Shown here one piece after another: positions 26,601 through 33,285 of a stretch of DNA of 64,000 nt. The DNA comes from Chryseobacterium sp. 52 (lineage in GTDB: Bacteria; Bacteroidota; Bacteroidia; Flavobacteriales; Weeksellaceae). The stretch is taken from positions 496,001 to 560,000 of the forward strand of contig NZ_PEEX01000001.1 of the NCBI RefSeq assembly GCF_002754245.1. Direction: 5' to 3'. Positions within the stretch are counted from its first letter, which is position 1, and each line of letters opens with the position of its first letter. The notes below the pieces were generated by a model. That model was not told where the DNA came from and searched no databases. It saw nothing but the letters and a program-made list of their open reading frames with translations. The translations under genes and the position numbers were made by a program.

Positions 26601-27373
26601 TTTTCTTAGAAAAACAAAAGGAACTACAGGATAAAGCAAAAGAAGAGGAAGCTGCCAACAAAGAAAAGCTGGGTAACTTCTACCGTGAAATGGAATCTGT
26701 TATCCTGAAACACAACTGTATCGCTTATCTTCTTCAGGATTATCTGACTACTCTGGGACAGGCGTTCACTTCAGGAAGCCAAATGAGTGATTTCAAAGTA
26801 ATTCTGAGCGAAAACCTTGAACAATATACCGCTTTAGCCAAGTTTATGGAACAGGCGTTTGAGTGGAGTATCATGGATTATACGTTCTACCCGTATTACT
26901 GGGCAGACAGAAAGAGATGGCAGGAAATGTATCTTACACAAAGTGTAGATCCATTGTTCAGAAACTTCCTTCAGGCAGGTATGGCAAGAGTAATCGTAAC
27001 CGTGAAACCTGGTTTTGAAGACGCTGTACAGTTCTTCATGAGTACCGGAAAAATCTGGAACGGCGGTGAAGTTCCTGTTATCGGAGATCCGTTGTATATG
27101 TCTATTGTAGACGAATTGAGAAAGCCAACCGGCGAAGCTCAGGGTAAATTCTGGATCACAAGAATTCCTACTACATTAACGATCCTTCAGGCCAAGTCTG
27201 TAGGTCTGGAAGTAGAACAGGCTCTTCCGATCTTCCGTGAGGATGATCCTGCAAACTGTGAGAATCCGAAGGAGCTGGAAACAACGAGTCCTTTCAAGCT
27301 TGCTAACACACAAATGCAGCATGGAGGAGCTACCTCAACCCTACCTAAGGAACTGACAACAATTTTTAAATAA
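23633..27373 (+). CDS. Very large unrecognised protein, 1246 aa
   Basis: No family recognised. There is no signal peptide and no obvious transmembrane helix. Visible parts: an N-terminal region (1-190), a charged coiled coil of about 240-330 (KAEGEKILELTNLNLEKDSLN..., QLKEIQDQITKEMTEQE), a beta-rich middle (440-580) with many AxVTPRSYYLKATPQGS-like strands, a polar helical stretch near 640-760 rich in Ser, Thr, Glu and Lys, and a second coiled coil near 985-1030 (EKQKELQDKAKEEEAANKEK). The C-terminus is mixed alpha/beta and ends with a flexible tail. It is the last gene of the operon and ends at a strong terminator. A structural, scaffold or toxin-like protein is possible; the sequence does not decide. 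Confidence 0.85.
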   Translation: MATNDTTNNASQTLFRFVSLRNPQLTETKEKNLGFIHRPQKGLTSFFDSYINPADSALTKFQAMERASKSFNPTGFETELKIEEGGYAEILKIGRKISKQEELTALEESAAINAYQSTSKDQVSILWDNLMYQTASQNNFYVKEAVAHILRALHFGYVCTLASTDELVKINGSDLKAKALEARIVLPMKFFGDGYEGEGSGTGNPTSRQPFTVGKSAIGDDPINETKAVLSVPAKEQLKAEGEKILELTNLNLEKDSLNVLKSELEKVQKIYQKTRNKAYDEAYKEYLAANQPALDRYRAQLKEIQDQITKEMTEQEINALYAKLEEPSIPPFVFTYKDEINFGDFKEMLSLNSLKIFVDKFTALTSGQKPEDGFDFTKISVVSDRKLQLGAAVVSITDEFDTYPEVFEKIDEEHAAKSQSLYNKTPAQEQTFASLGGILVPVADSFTQYAAKVTPRSYYLKATPQGSIFAGSPAYLTFYYQADSSAWGIASAKLLMISDVGNFDESYNNIEVVDNKVTLASIMVGKFSKYIRNIQIKIYFNNGKEASLDLSGIEPNQAYTDVLYVEDIKDETGNPGGGIENPKPGTFIPKHFGVKRLGIADYLKVEQSVHAYVPGEVSNIENVMASELRHKSSVARDYSEITDTTSESIETEKISDTTKADRNEMQTEIAQELKKEQAITASTKFTYDTKVMKYEIGGTYANNTSQQDSTKQAVKKSQEITERAMERVLTKINQERVQKIIKEFTETNVHEFDNRGQASQENPQHITGVYRWVDKKMKNQIYNYGKRTMFEFMIPEPARLHTLATAVSKADMLTAPADPRKAEKPWGMASAQVATKDQVEYWANIYNVKLTELPKSPINIILGKQWEKVDGNEEYRHRTIDIPVNYEASSVKMFYGFERDRKGSSTLYTSNFAGGMVPFPNGGTSIDATAYFTPQNVTGSYDFVYKCSNIDSVNIAFEITCKLSQAFMKSWIQENFTAIIKAYDEAYAVFLEKQKELQDKAKEEEAANKEKLGNFYREMESVILKHNCIAYLLQDYLTTLGQAFTSGSQMSDFKVILSENLEQYTALAKFMEQAFEWSIMDYTFYPYYWADRKRWQEMYLTQSVDPLFRNFLQAGMARVIVTVKPGFEDAVQFFMSTGKIWNGGEVPVIGDPLYMSIVDELRKPTGEAQGKFWITRIPTTLTILQAKSVGLEVEQALPIFREDDPANCENPKELETTSPFKLANTQMQHGGATSTLPKELTTIFK

Positions 27374-27383
27374 TTCTAAAATT

Positions 27384-27411
27384 GGCGGTTGTAAAAGACC
27401 GCCTATTTTTT
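27384..27411 (+). terminator. Terminator of the structural operon
   Basis: GGCGGT (27384-27389) pairs with ACCGCC (27398-27403) across an 8-nt loop, followed by TATTTTTT. It separates the 1246-aa gene from the following AT-rich gene. Confidence 0.85.
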
Positions 27412-27433
27412 ATAACCAATTAAATTAAAAATC

Positions 27434-28549
27434 ATGTATAATTACAGACCTATAGGAGTTTATGGTGCAAAAACCAGGGCAGATGAGGAACGAGAAGATA
27501 GAAACAATAGTGGGAATGAAAATAAAATTACCCCGGACCTCTTTAAAAACAATAAAGCATTTTCACAAATAGCAAGTGACATTATTAAACAAAATCCTCA
27601 AATAAAAGTTGAGCGTCTTCAGGAATATTATAATCAAATTATTGATGATGATGCAGAACTTTTAGGAGTTGATGATGACATCAGGCAAATTTATGTTCAG
27701 TTATTAAATTTTAAAGTCCCTCAAAAAGGATTGGCACGATTGCAAGAAATTGGAGGGAAGTTGCAAAATATCAGAGGCAATGATAAGCAGCAAAGTAAAT
27801 TGGTCAATATGGATTACTTTTCGGTAAGAATTGAAAAAATGCCAACTTTTAAATTTAACGGACAATCTATGATCGCTGATCCTGGTATACTATTGAAAAA
27901 AATACGCGATAATTTTTTAACACTTTCAAAAGGAGAAGTAAATTTCGAATCTCACTGTAGGTATCTTCATATGAATGGAAGATGGCAGTTTATTCCTTAT
28001 CCTAGAACTCCTAAAGAAGAGATGAAACGATGGGAAAATAGAACCGGCAACACTATTTTTAAGATTGAAGCCAAATCGGCTATTCCAATCTACATTGGAA
28101 ATATGAGCATGCCTAAAATTCTCGATCCTGCAGACCATGGGGCAGTTCTCGAAAGTGAAACACTTCTGGACAGCTGGATTTTTACTACAATTTATACTCC
28201 AAAAACGGATACTCAACCTTTTTCCGGACATCGGCAATTTGGCATAGGAAAAGATAAAGATGGCTACTACCGTTTCTTTGCTCGAGCTATCGATAGAGTC
28301 TGGCCAAGCTCATTTATATTAGAAAATAATGGAAAGGAATGTTCTGTAAAAGATTATTTAACCATAGCAGATGCAACCTGGACTAATTTAATTAAAAATG
28401 TGTCTGAGTATATCGACAATAATAATGGAAAAACTACCATTATGCCTTCTGAGATTAATCGTATTGATTTTAATATTTTCTTTAGCAAATTTAGATCTGA
28501 CTATCCAGTAAATTTTGTTGGAAATATTGATCAGCATAAAAAAATATAA
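27434..28549 (+). CDS. Unrecognised AT-rich gene, 371 aa
   Basis: I do not recognise the product. It has no signal peptide or membrane segment. The first 120 residues are helical and polar (TPDLFKNNKAFSQIASDIIKQNPQIKVERLQEYYNQIIDDD), and from about 135 a mixed domain follows, with FESHCRYLHMNGRWQFIPYPRTPKEE, TIFKIEAKSAIPIYIGN and SGHRQFGIGKDKDGYYRFFARAIDRVW; the Arg, His, Asp and Trp residues give it an enzyme-like look. It sits between two terminators and its codons are visibly AT-richer than those of the operon upstream. No TAnnTTTG box was found before it. It may be a later-acquired cargo, effector or immunity gene. Confidence 0.75.
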   Translation: MYNYRPIGVYGAKTRADEEREDRNNSGNENKITPDLFKNNKAFSQIASDIIKQNPQIKVERLQEYYNQIIDDDAELLGVDDDIRQIYVQLLNFKVPQKGLARLQEIGGKLQNIRGNDKQQSKLVNMDYFSVRIEKMPTFKFNGQSMIADPGILLKKIRDNFLTLSKGEVNFESHCRYLHMNGRWQFIPYPRTPKEEMKRWENRTGNTIFKIEAKSAIPIYIGNMSMPKILDPADHGAVLESETLLDSWIFTTIYTPKTDTQPFSGHRQFGIGKDKDGYYRFFARAIDRVWPSSFILENNGKECSVKDYLTIADATWTNLIKNVSEYIDNNNGKTTIMPSEINRIDFNIFFSKFRSDYPVNFVGNIDQHKKI

Positions 28550-28582
28550 TTAGAAAATAGCTTTCATAATCAGAAAGCAAAT

Positions 28583-28614
28583 AAAAAGTGAGATTTAAAC
28601 GTCTCGCTTTTTTT
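28583..28614 (+). terminator. Terminator of the 371-aa gene
   Basis: AAAAAGTGAGA (28583-28593) pairs with TCTCGCTTTTT (28602-28612), with one G-U pair in the RNA, and runs into T residues. Confidence 0.8.
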
Positions 28615-28788
28615 ATAAAAATCAGAACTCAGATTTACATTTTAATTAAAGAAAAAAATTAATAACCAATATTCAATTGCACCCAACTGTTGCGATTCTT
28701 TATTTTACATTAAAAAAAATCATCCGTAAAAGATTAGATGTATAAAACTCAATAAATTTAAAATATCCTTCCACAAAAAATTATAACA
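28615..28788. other. AT-rich spacer upstream of the WYL gene
   Basis: No ORF, hairpin or promoter box that I can support is seen between the terminator and operator copy F. Confidence 0.5.
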
Positions 28789-28822
28789 CGACACGTTTTG
28801 TCGCATTAAGCCTATATATTTG
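28789..28822 (+). promoter_or_regulatory. WYL-locus operator/promoter copy F (WYL gene itself)
   Basis: CGACACGTTTTGTCG (28789-28803), an 11-bp spacer, then TATATTTG (28815-28822). It lies upstream of the WYL regulator gene, so autoregulation is likely. Confidence 0.82.
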
Positions 28823-28839
28823 TCTTATACAATTTTACC

Positions 28840-28866
28840 ATGAAACGCAGCTTTGCTGCCGCATAA
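28840..28866 (+). CDS. Possible 8-codon leader peptide before the WYL gene
   Basis: ATG at 28840 to TAA at 28866 would encode MKRSFAAA. It lies 11 bp before the WYL start, and its codons form a short hairpin, GCAGC-TTT-GCTGC (28847-28859). It could be a translational leader or only a structured 5' end. Low support. Confidence 0.3.
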   Translation: MKRSFAAA

Positions 28867-28877
28867 AATATAGACGA

Positions 28878-29798
28878 ATGAAAAAAGATTTTTATCTGAC
28901 AAGATATGCCTTAATTATAAAAAGATTAGAAAATTCTCCAGCTAACTATTCCCAGCTGGAGAGCTATCTTTTAAACTCTTTTGAATTTCAGGATGCAGGG
29001 ATCAAGAGTTACTCGATCCGTACGCTGCAGAGGGATATTCGGGAGATTTCTGATCTTTTTAATCTTTCCATTCACAACAAAAAGAAGGGAGATAACAGGT
29101 ATTATATCGAGAGCCGTCCCATCATGGAAGTGGATGAATACAACCAGAAACTATTGGAATCTTTCCAGGTAAGCAATGCTTTAAATCTTCATCCGGATTT
29201 TTCAGATTTTATCTTTTTCGAAAGCAGGAAACCAACCGGAATAGAGCATTTCTATGATCTCTTCTTCGCCATCCGTAATAAGAGAGTCGTAAGCTTTGAA
29301 CATTACAACTACAAAAACAAAATAATGACTTCCCGGAAAGTACATCCTTTGGCTTTGAAGGAATCCAAGGACAGATGGTACCTGATCGCGATCGATACTA
29401 AAGATAAGATCTTAAAGTCATTCGGTTTAGACAGGGTCAACTATCTGGATGTAAGCAAAAACAAGTTTCGTGAAAGGTATAATTACAATTTCAGAGAACA
29501 CTTTAAAAATGCTTTCGGCGTTATGAATCTGGCAGAGCAAAAGCCGCAGAATATCGTCATGAAATGCAGCAGACATCAGGGAGAATACATCAGAAGCTTT
29601 CCGCTTCACCAGTCTCAGAAAGAAACGAAGGAAACCCCGGAAGAGATCTATTTTGAGTTCTTCCTCCATCCTACTTACGATTTTATGCAGGAAATTCTTT
29701 CATACGGTAAGGAAGTCACCGTTCTGGAACCTAAATGTTTAGTTGATGACATCCGCACCCATCTCCAGGAGTCGCTGAACCGCTATTTTGAAAGCTGA
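28878..29798 (+). CDS. WYL-domain transcriptional regulator
   Basis: 306 residues. The N-terminal winged HTH is seen near 5-70 (YSIRTLQRDIREISDLFNLSI, the usual DNA-recognition segment of this family). The WYL domain runs from about 125 to 220, with the signature Trp-Tyr-Leu at 167-169 in DRWYLIAID and the conserved KVHPLALKE just before. A C-terminal WCX-like extension ends with the LVDDIRTHLQESLNRYF helix. WYL regulators sense nucleic acids or nucleotides and control phage defence (BrxR, CapW) or DNA damage (PafBC). Its own promoter carries the operator found at the other module promoters, making it the prime candidate binder. Confidence 0.93.
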   Translation: MKKDFYLTRYALIIKRLENSPANYSQLESYLLNSFEFQDAGIKSYSIRTLQRDIREISDLFNLSIHNKKKGDNRYYIESRPIMEVDEYNQKLLESFQVSNALNLHPDFSDFIFFESRKPTGIEHFYDLFFAIRNKRVVSFEHYNYKNKIMTSRKVHPLALKESKDRWYLIAIDTKDKILKSFGLDRVNYLDVSKNKFRERYNYNFREHFKNAFGVMNLAEQKPQNIVMKCSRHQGEYIRSFPLHQSQKETKETPEEIYFEFFLHPTYDFMQEILSYGKEVTVLEPKCLVDDIRTHLQESLNRYFES

Positions 29799-29853
29799 TA
29801 TTCAAGAGTAAAAAGCTCATATTTTTTGATTACATTTACATAAATATACTCTT

Positions 29854-30480
29854 TTGAAAGCTTTACTTCTCTACATATTCTGCCTGATTTCCTCATTTTG
29901 CTTTTCCCAGCAGAAAGAAGAGTTCCGGAATGTAAAAAACTTTTACAACCAACATCGGAACATGCTGAATACAGAGTTCAAAAAGAAGTTTGATCTGGAG
30001 CCGGATTCATTCAGGAAAGCAAACATCAAACTCGATTTTGTTCTTTTCATGAAAAAGATGGACAGTATCGAAAATGTAGCAATGATAGGAGCTCTGTTAA
30101 AAGTAAGAAATCTGGAAGATCTACAGTCATTGAAGCAACCGGGAAGCATTGCAGAAAACAACACTGAGAAACCTGCAGACTTCGAAAAACATGCAGATTA
30201 TCCAGGCGGATTCATTATGTTGAGACAGGAAGTTGCCAATCTATTTTACACTGACGGAGTCTACACTGAAGCCAAAACCGTAAAAACAGATGTTGCCTTT
30301 ATTGTTGAAAAAGATGGCAGCATCAGCAATGTTCATGCAAAAGGCGATAATTTCACCTTCAACAGACAGGCTGAAATTGCACTGTATTCCGTTTCTGAAA
30401 AATTTTCCCCAGCCTTTCTCAAAGGAGATCCGGTAAGATACTACCTGAGACTTCCTTTAACCTTAACCATTGAAGATTAA
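29854..30480 (+). CDS. Secreted protein with TonB-C-like C-terminus
   Basis: 208 residues. The start is a TTG at 29854: the next residues (KALLLYIFCLISSFCFSQQ) form a good signal peptide and no nearby ATG would preserve it. The C-terminal 90 residues (TDVAFIVEKDGSISNVHAKGDNFTFNRQAEIALYSVSEKFSPAFLKGDPVRYYLRLPLTLTI) match the energy-transducer TonB C-terminal fold, but the usual N-terminal TonB membrane anchor and proline-rich linker are absent, so it is not a classical TonB. Its stop codon is immediately followed by the tadA ATG. Confidence 0.78.
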   Translation: MKALLLYIFCLISSFCFSQQKEEFRNVKNFYNQHRNMLNTEFKKKFDLEPDSFRKANIKLDFVLFMKKMDSIENVAMIGALLKVRNLEDLQSLKQPGSIAENNTEKPADFEKHADYPGGFIMLRQEVANLFYTDGVYTEAKTVKTDVAFIVEKDGSISNVHAKGDNFTFNRQAEIALYSVSEKFSPAFLKGDPVRYYLRLPLTLTIED

Positions 30481-30912
30481 ATGTTTACCGACGAACATTA
30501 TATGAAAATAGCCCTGCAGGAAGCAGAGGCTGCATTAGAAAAAGATGAGGTACCTATCGGCTGCATCATCGTTTCCAATAACCGCATTATTGCAAGAGCT
30601 CACAACCTTACCGAAACACTAAACGATGTAACCGCCCACGCAGAAATGCAGGCTATTACTTCTGCTGCCAACTTCCTTGGAGGCAAATATTTAATCAACT
30701 GTACACTTTATGTTACAATGGAACCGTGCGTAATGTGTTCGGGAGCACTGGCATGGTCACAGATCTCCAAAGTCGTGATTGGTGCCAGAGATGAACAGAG
30801 AGGGTTTATCAACAAACATCTTTCTCTACATCCAAAAACAGAAATGGTAACCGGAATCATGGAAAATGAATGTTCATCAATCGTTAAAGAGTTTTTTAAA
30901 AGTAAAAGATAA
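30481..30912 (+). CDS. tadA: tRNA-specific adenosine deaminase
   Basis: 143 residues. Converts A34 to inosine in tRNA-Arg(ACG). The zinc site is His53-Ala-Glu55 (HAEMQ) and PCVMC with Cys83 and Cys86, and the substrate-binding VPIGCIIV segment is at 24-31. The start directly follows the upstream stop codon, so the two genes are translationally linked. Confidence 0.95.
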   Translation: MFTDEHYMKIALQEAEAALEKDEVPIGCIIVSNNRIIARAHNLTETLNDVTAHAEMQAITSAANFLGGKYLINCTLYVTMEPCVMCSGALAWSQISKVVIGARDEQRGFINKHLSLHPKTEMVTGIMENECSSIVKEFFKSKR

Positions 30913-30913
30913 T

Positions 30914-32065
30914 TTATTCCGAGCCTTCTATTGTTGCATGGAAAAGAGGCCGTAATGCATTCATTTTTCTCCAGTCCTGTTCTTTTGCTATTATTGTATT
31001 CTTCGCAAAGTTGAGGATGAGAAGACTGTCTTTTTTTTGATACATAAAATCCACATCTCTCTTTTTCCCGTTATAATCTTCCAGAATAAGATGATTCTTT
31101 GAGCTTACCGTATAATGAAAGTCTGTCATCTTTTCGTTCTTGTCCATCAGGATGAGATAATGGTTTCGATGGAAAAAAACATACTGAATACCTGAATCCT
31201 TATCCGTATTTTTAAATGCTCCGTGCAGAAAAGGTCTTTTCGCAATGTCATCATTATAATTCTCTGAACTGACATAAGGAAATAGGATCGCAGCCAGTGA
31301 AAGTCCTATAAAAGCAGTCCTGAAAAAAGTCCATGCAGGACGATATTGTACATTAAACGCTGTTTTTTCTTCCAGTTTCACTTCTTCTTTTATAATTAAA
31401 AAACGGTATAGAAGCTTCCATTCTTCTTTTAATGCAAAGACTGCCATTAAAAGTAAGATCAGAGAAAAAAGTTTAACAGAAATATCAAATCCTATATTGA
31501 TCAGAAAAATATTAATCAAAATCCCAATGCAAACCAGCAATCCCGGCGTTCGGGTTTTCCGGAAAAGAATCAGCAATGCAGCCAGAAGCTCTAAAGCACC
31601 GGTAGCTACTGAATAAAAACGGGATGTTCCCATAGTACTCCAAAACAGAATATCTTTATCCAGGTTTCCTAAACGGGAATACAGAATATTAGGTTCAGGG
31701 AGATAGAACTGGGCTTTAAAAATTTTATCCAAGCCATATTTCATTAAAACTACAGCCAGGTACAAGATTATGATTTCTTTAGATAAATAAAAAAAATTCC
31801 GGTGATGCCTCTTTCCTATCAATAGGGCAGATAACGCTGAGACAGCTAACAGGATTATGACAAGAGCAAACATGGAGATACTGTCGGAAGAAAAATCTAT
31901 TCTCGCAGGAACTGTTTTAAAAATAGTCTGAGCCATCCATTCTGCAAGATCTCTCCATAAAAACAATGACATCTTTTCCTGAAAGTTCCATAAAAAATCT
32001 AACGGGAAAAACAGTATAAAAAGCAGAAAGAAAACTCCTGCACCTGACAGAAATCTATTTCTCAT
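30914..32065 (-). CDS. DoxX-like membrane protein
   Basis: 383 residues from the ATG at 32065. About eight hydrophobic segments lie in residues 10-265, including one rich in small residues with MGTSRFYSVATGALELLAALLILF, typical of DoxX/quinol-oxidase-associated membrane proteins. A soluble C-terminal domain of about 110 residues follows (KDSGIQYVFFHRNHYLILMDKNEKMTDFHYT), predicted periplasmic. A longer start at 32107 is possible but overlaps the upstream gene by 53 bp; the chosen start overlaps by 11 bp. It is translated after the two paralogous secreted proteins. Function unknown. Confidence 0.72.
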   Translation of the reverse strand: MRNRFLSGAGVFFLLFILFFPLDFLWNFQEKMSLFLWRDLAEWMAQTIFKTVPARIDFSSDSISMFALVIILLAVSALSALLIGKRHHRNFFYLSKEIIILYLAVVLMKYGLDKIFKAQFYLPEPNILYSRLGNLDKDILFWSTMGTSRFYSVATGALELLAALLILFRKTRTPGLLVCIGILINIFLINIGFDISVKLFSLILLLMAVFALKEEWKLLYRFLIIKEEVKLEEKTAFNVQYRPAWTFFRTAFIGLSLAAILFPYVSSENYNDDIAKRPFLHGAFKNTDKDSGIQYVFFHRNHYLILMDKNEKMTDFHYTVSSKNHLILEDYNGKKRDVDFMYQKKDSLLILNFAKNTIIAKEQDWRKMNALRPLFHATIEGSE

Positions 32066-32624
32066 TATTCTTCTTATTCTTTTTCCAACTGTAAAACCCT
32101 GACGCACCGGAAAGCATCAATATGCCTAATAAAAGGCCTCCCCGACCTTTCTCTGACTTTTCTTTTTCCGGTTTTGATCCAGATTTAATCTCTTTGTAGG
32201 ATTTACTGATTGTATCATATTTTACAACGACAACACTGTCCATATCATTGACAAAATGATAATTTATCTTGAGTACCGTTTTTACACTGTCAATATTCTT
32301 CTTTGAAAAAAGGACACTATTCCGTATCACCTCTCTTTCCTGCTGCCATTTTTTCTTCTGATCAGGAAATACGATTCTGTTTGAAGAGCTTGTTACCAGA
32401 ATACTTTCTTTATCGTTAAGAATAATCATAGAATCGAGTTTCGATTCTATAAAGTTTTGAGGAGGGTCTCCAAGATTAGAAAAATTAGCATCAAAAAGGT
32501 TTTCAGAAATAGCAATATTAAAATTGTCTGAATGTCCGCTGTGGCTTTTAAAAGCAATGAGCCTGGTCTGTGAAAAAGCAAAAGTGCTTATCAGTAAAGT
32601 TATAAATGGATAGAATATTTTCAT
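32055..32624 (-). CDS. Secreted protein with C-terminal membrane anchor, paralogue 2
   Basis: 189 residues. A signal peptide (to FAFSQ) is followed by TRLIAFKSHSGHSDNFNIAISENLFDANFSNLGDPPQ, a middle domain with SILVTSSSNRIVFPDQ and MDSVVVVKYDTISKSYKEIKSG, a lysine/glutamate-rich linker, and a hydrophobic end RGGLLLGILMLSGASGFYSWKKNKKN. The C-terminal plan (short linker, glycine-containing helix, basic tail) resembles C-terminal sorting or anchor signals. It is a tandem paralogue of the next gene and overlaps the membrane protein gene. Confidence 0.8.
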   Translation of the reverse strand: MKIFYPFITLLISTFAFSQTRLIAFKSHSGHSDNFNIAISENLFDANFSNLGDPPQNFIESKLDSMIILNDKESILVTSSSNRIVFPDQKKKWQQEREVIRNSVLFSKKNIDSVKTVLKINYHFVNDMDSVVVVKYDTISKSYKEIKSGSKPEKEKSEKGRGGLLLGILMLSGASGFYSWKKNKKNNEK

Positions 32625-32665
32625 AGAAATAATTTAAAATTTGAACTCTTCCTGTCAAGGCTGCC

Positions 32666-33238
32666 TTATTTCTTCTTATTCTTTTTCCAGCTGTAAAATC
32701 CCGACGCACCGGAAAGCATCAATATGCCCAACAAAAGACCTCTTGGCGCTTTTTCTGATTTTTCTTTTTTAGGTTTTGATTTTGGTTTGGCAGACTTTAT
32801 CTCTTTATAAGATTTATTTTGTTGATCATATTCTACAAAAACGACACTGTCCATATCATTGACGAAATAATAGTCTCTCTTAAGTACGCTTTTTACACTA
32901 TCAATATTCTTCTTTGAAAAAAGGGCACTATTCCGTACGACTTCCCTTCCCGGCTGCCATTCTCTTTTTACTCCGGTCGGTACTACTTTTCTTGCAGAAC
33001 TCGTCACCAAAATACTTTCTTCTTCATTGAGAATAATCACAGAATCCAGCTTGGCATCTTTTATGTATCTTTCAGGAGCTACCCCCAGATTTGAAAAATT
33101 AGCATCAAAGAGGTTCCCGGAAACAGCTGTGCTAAAATTTTCTGAATTTCCGCTGTGGCTTTTAAAAGCGATAAGTTTGGTTTGTGAAAAAAGAAATGTG
33201 CTTAAAATTAAAGCAAAGAACGAACAGATTGTTTTCAT
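32666..33238 (-). CDS. Secreted protein with C-terminal membrane anchor, paralogue 1
   Basis: 190 residues from the ATG at 33238, where the signal peptide MKTICSFFALILSTFLFSQ begins. Same plan as its neighbour: TKLIAFKSHSGNSENFSTAVSGNLFDANFSNLG, ESILVTSSARKVV, YFVNDMDSVVFVEYDQQNKSYKEIKS, a lysine-rich linker, and RGLLLGILMLSGASGFYSWKKNKKK. The two proteins are nearly identical over the last 25 residues and moderately alike elsewhere, so a local duplication is clear. No known domain. Confidence 0.8.
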   Translation of the reverse strand: MKTICSFFALILSTFLFSQTKLIAFKSHSGNSENFSTAVSGNLFDANFSNLGVAPERYIKDAKLDSVIILNEEESILVTSSARKVVPTGVKREWQPGREVVRNSALFSKKNIDSVKSVLKRDYYFVNDMDSVVFVEYDQQNKSYKEIKSAKPKSKPKKEKSEKAPRGLLLGILMLSGASGFYSWKKNKKK

Positions 33239-33285
33239 GGAAGTATTTTGGAATTTGATACTTCTTTTCATGAAAAGTTAAATCA

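Noticed and set aside
19237-29798. The 19-30 kb locus as a complete prophage
   Set aside because: The M15 peptidase and fibre-like protein are phage-like, but no integrase, terminase, portal, capsid, sheath, baseplate or tape-measure gene and no attachment repeats are visible.
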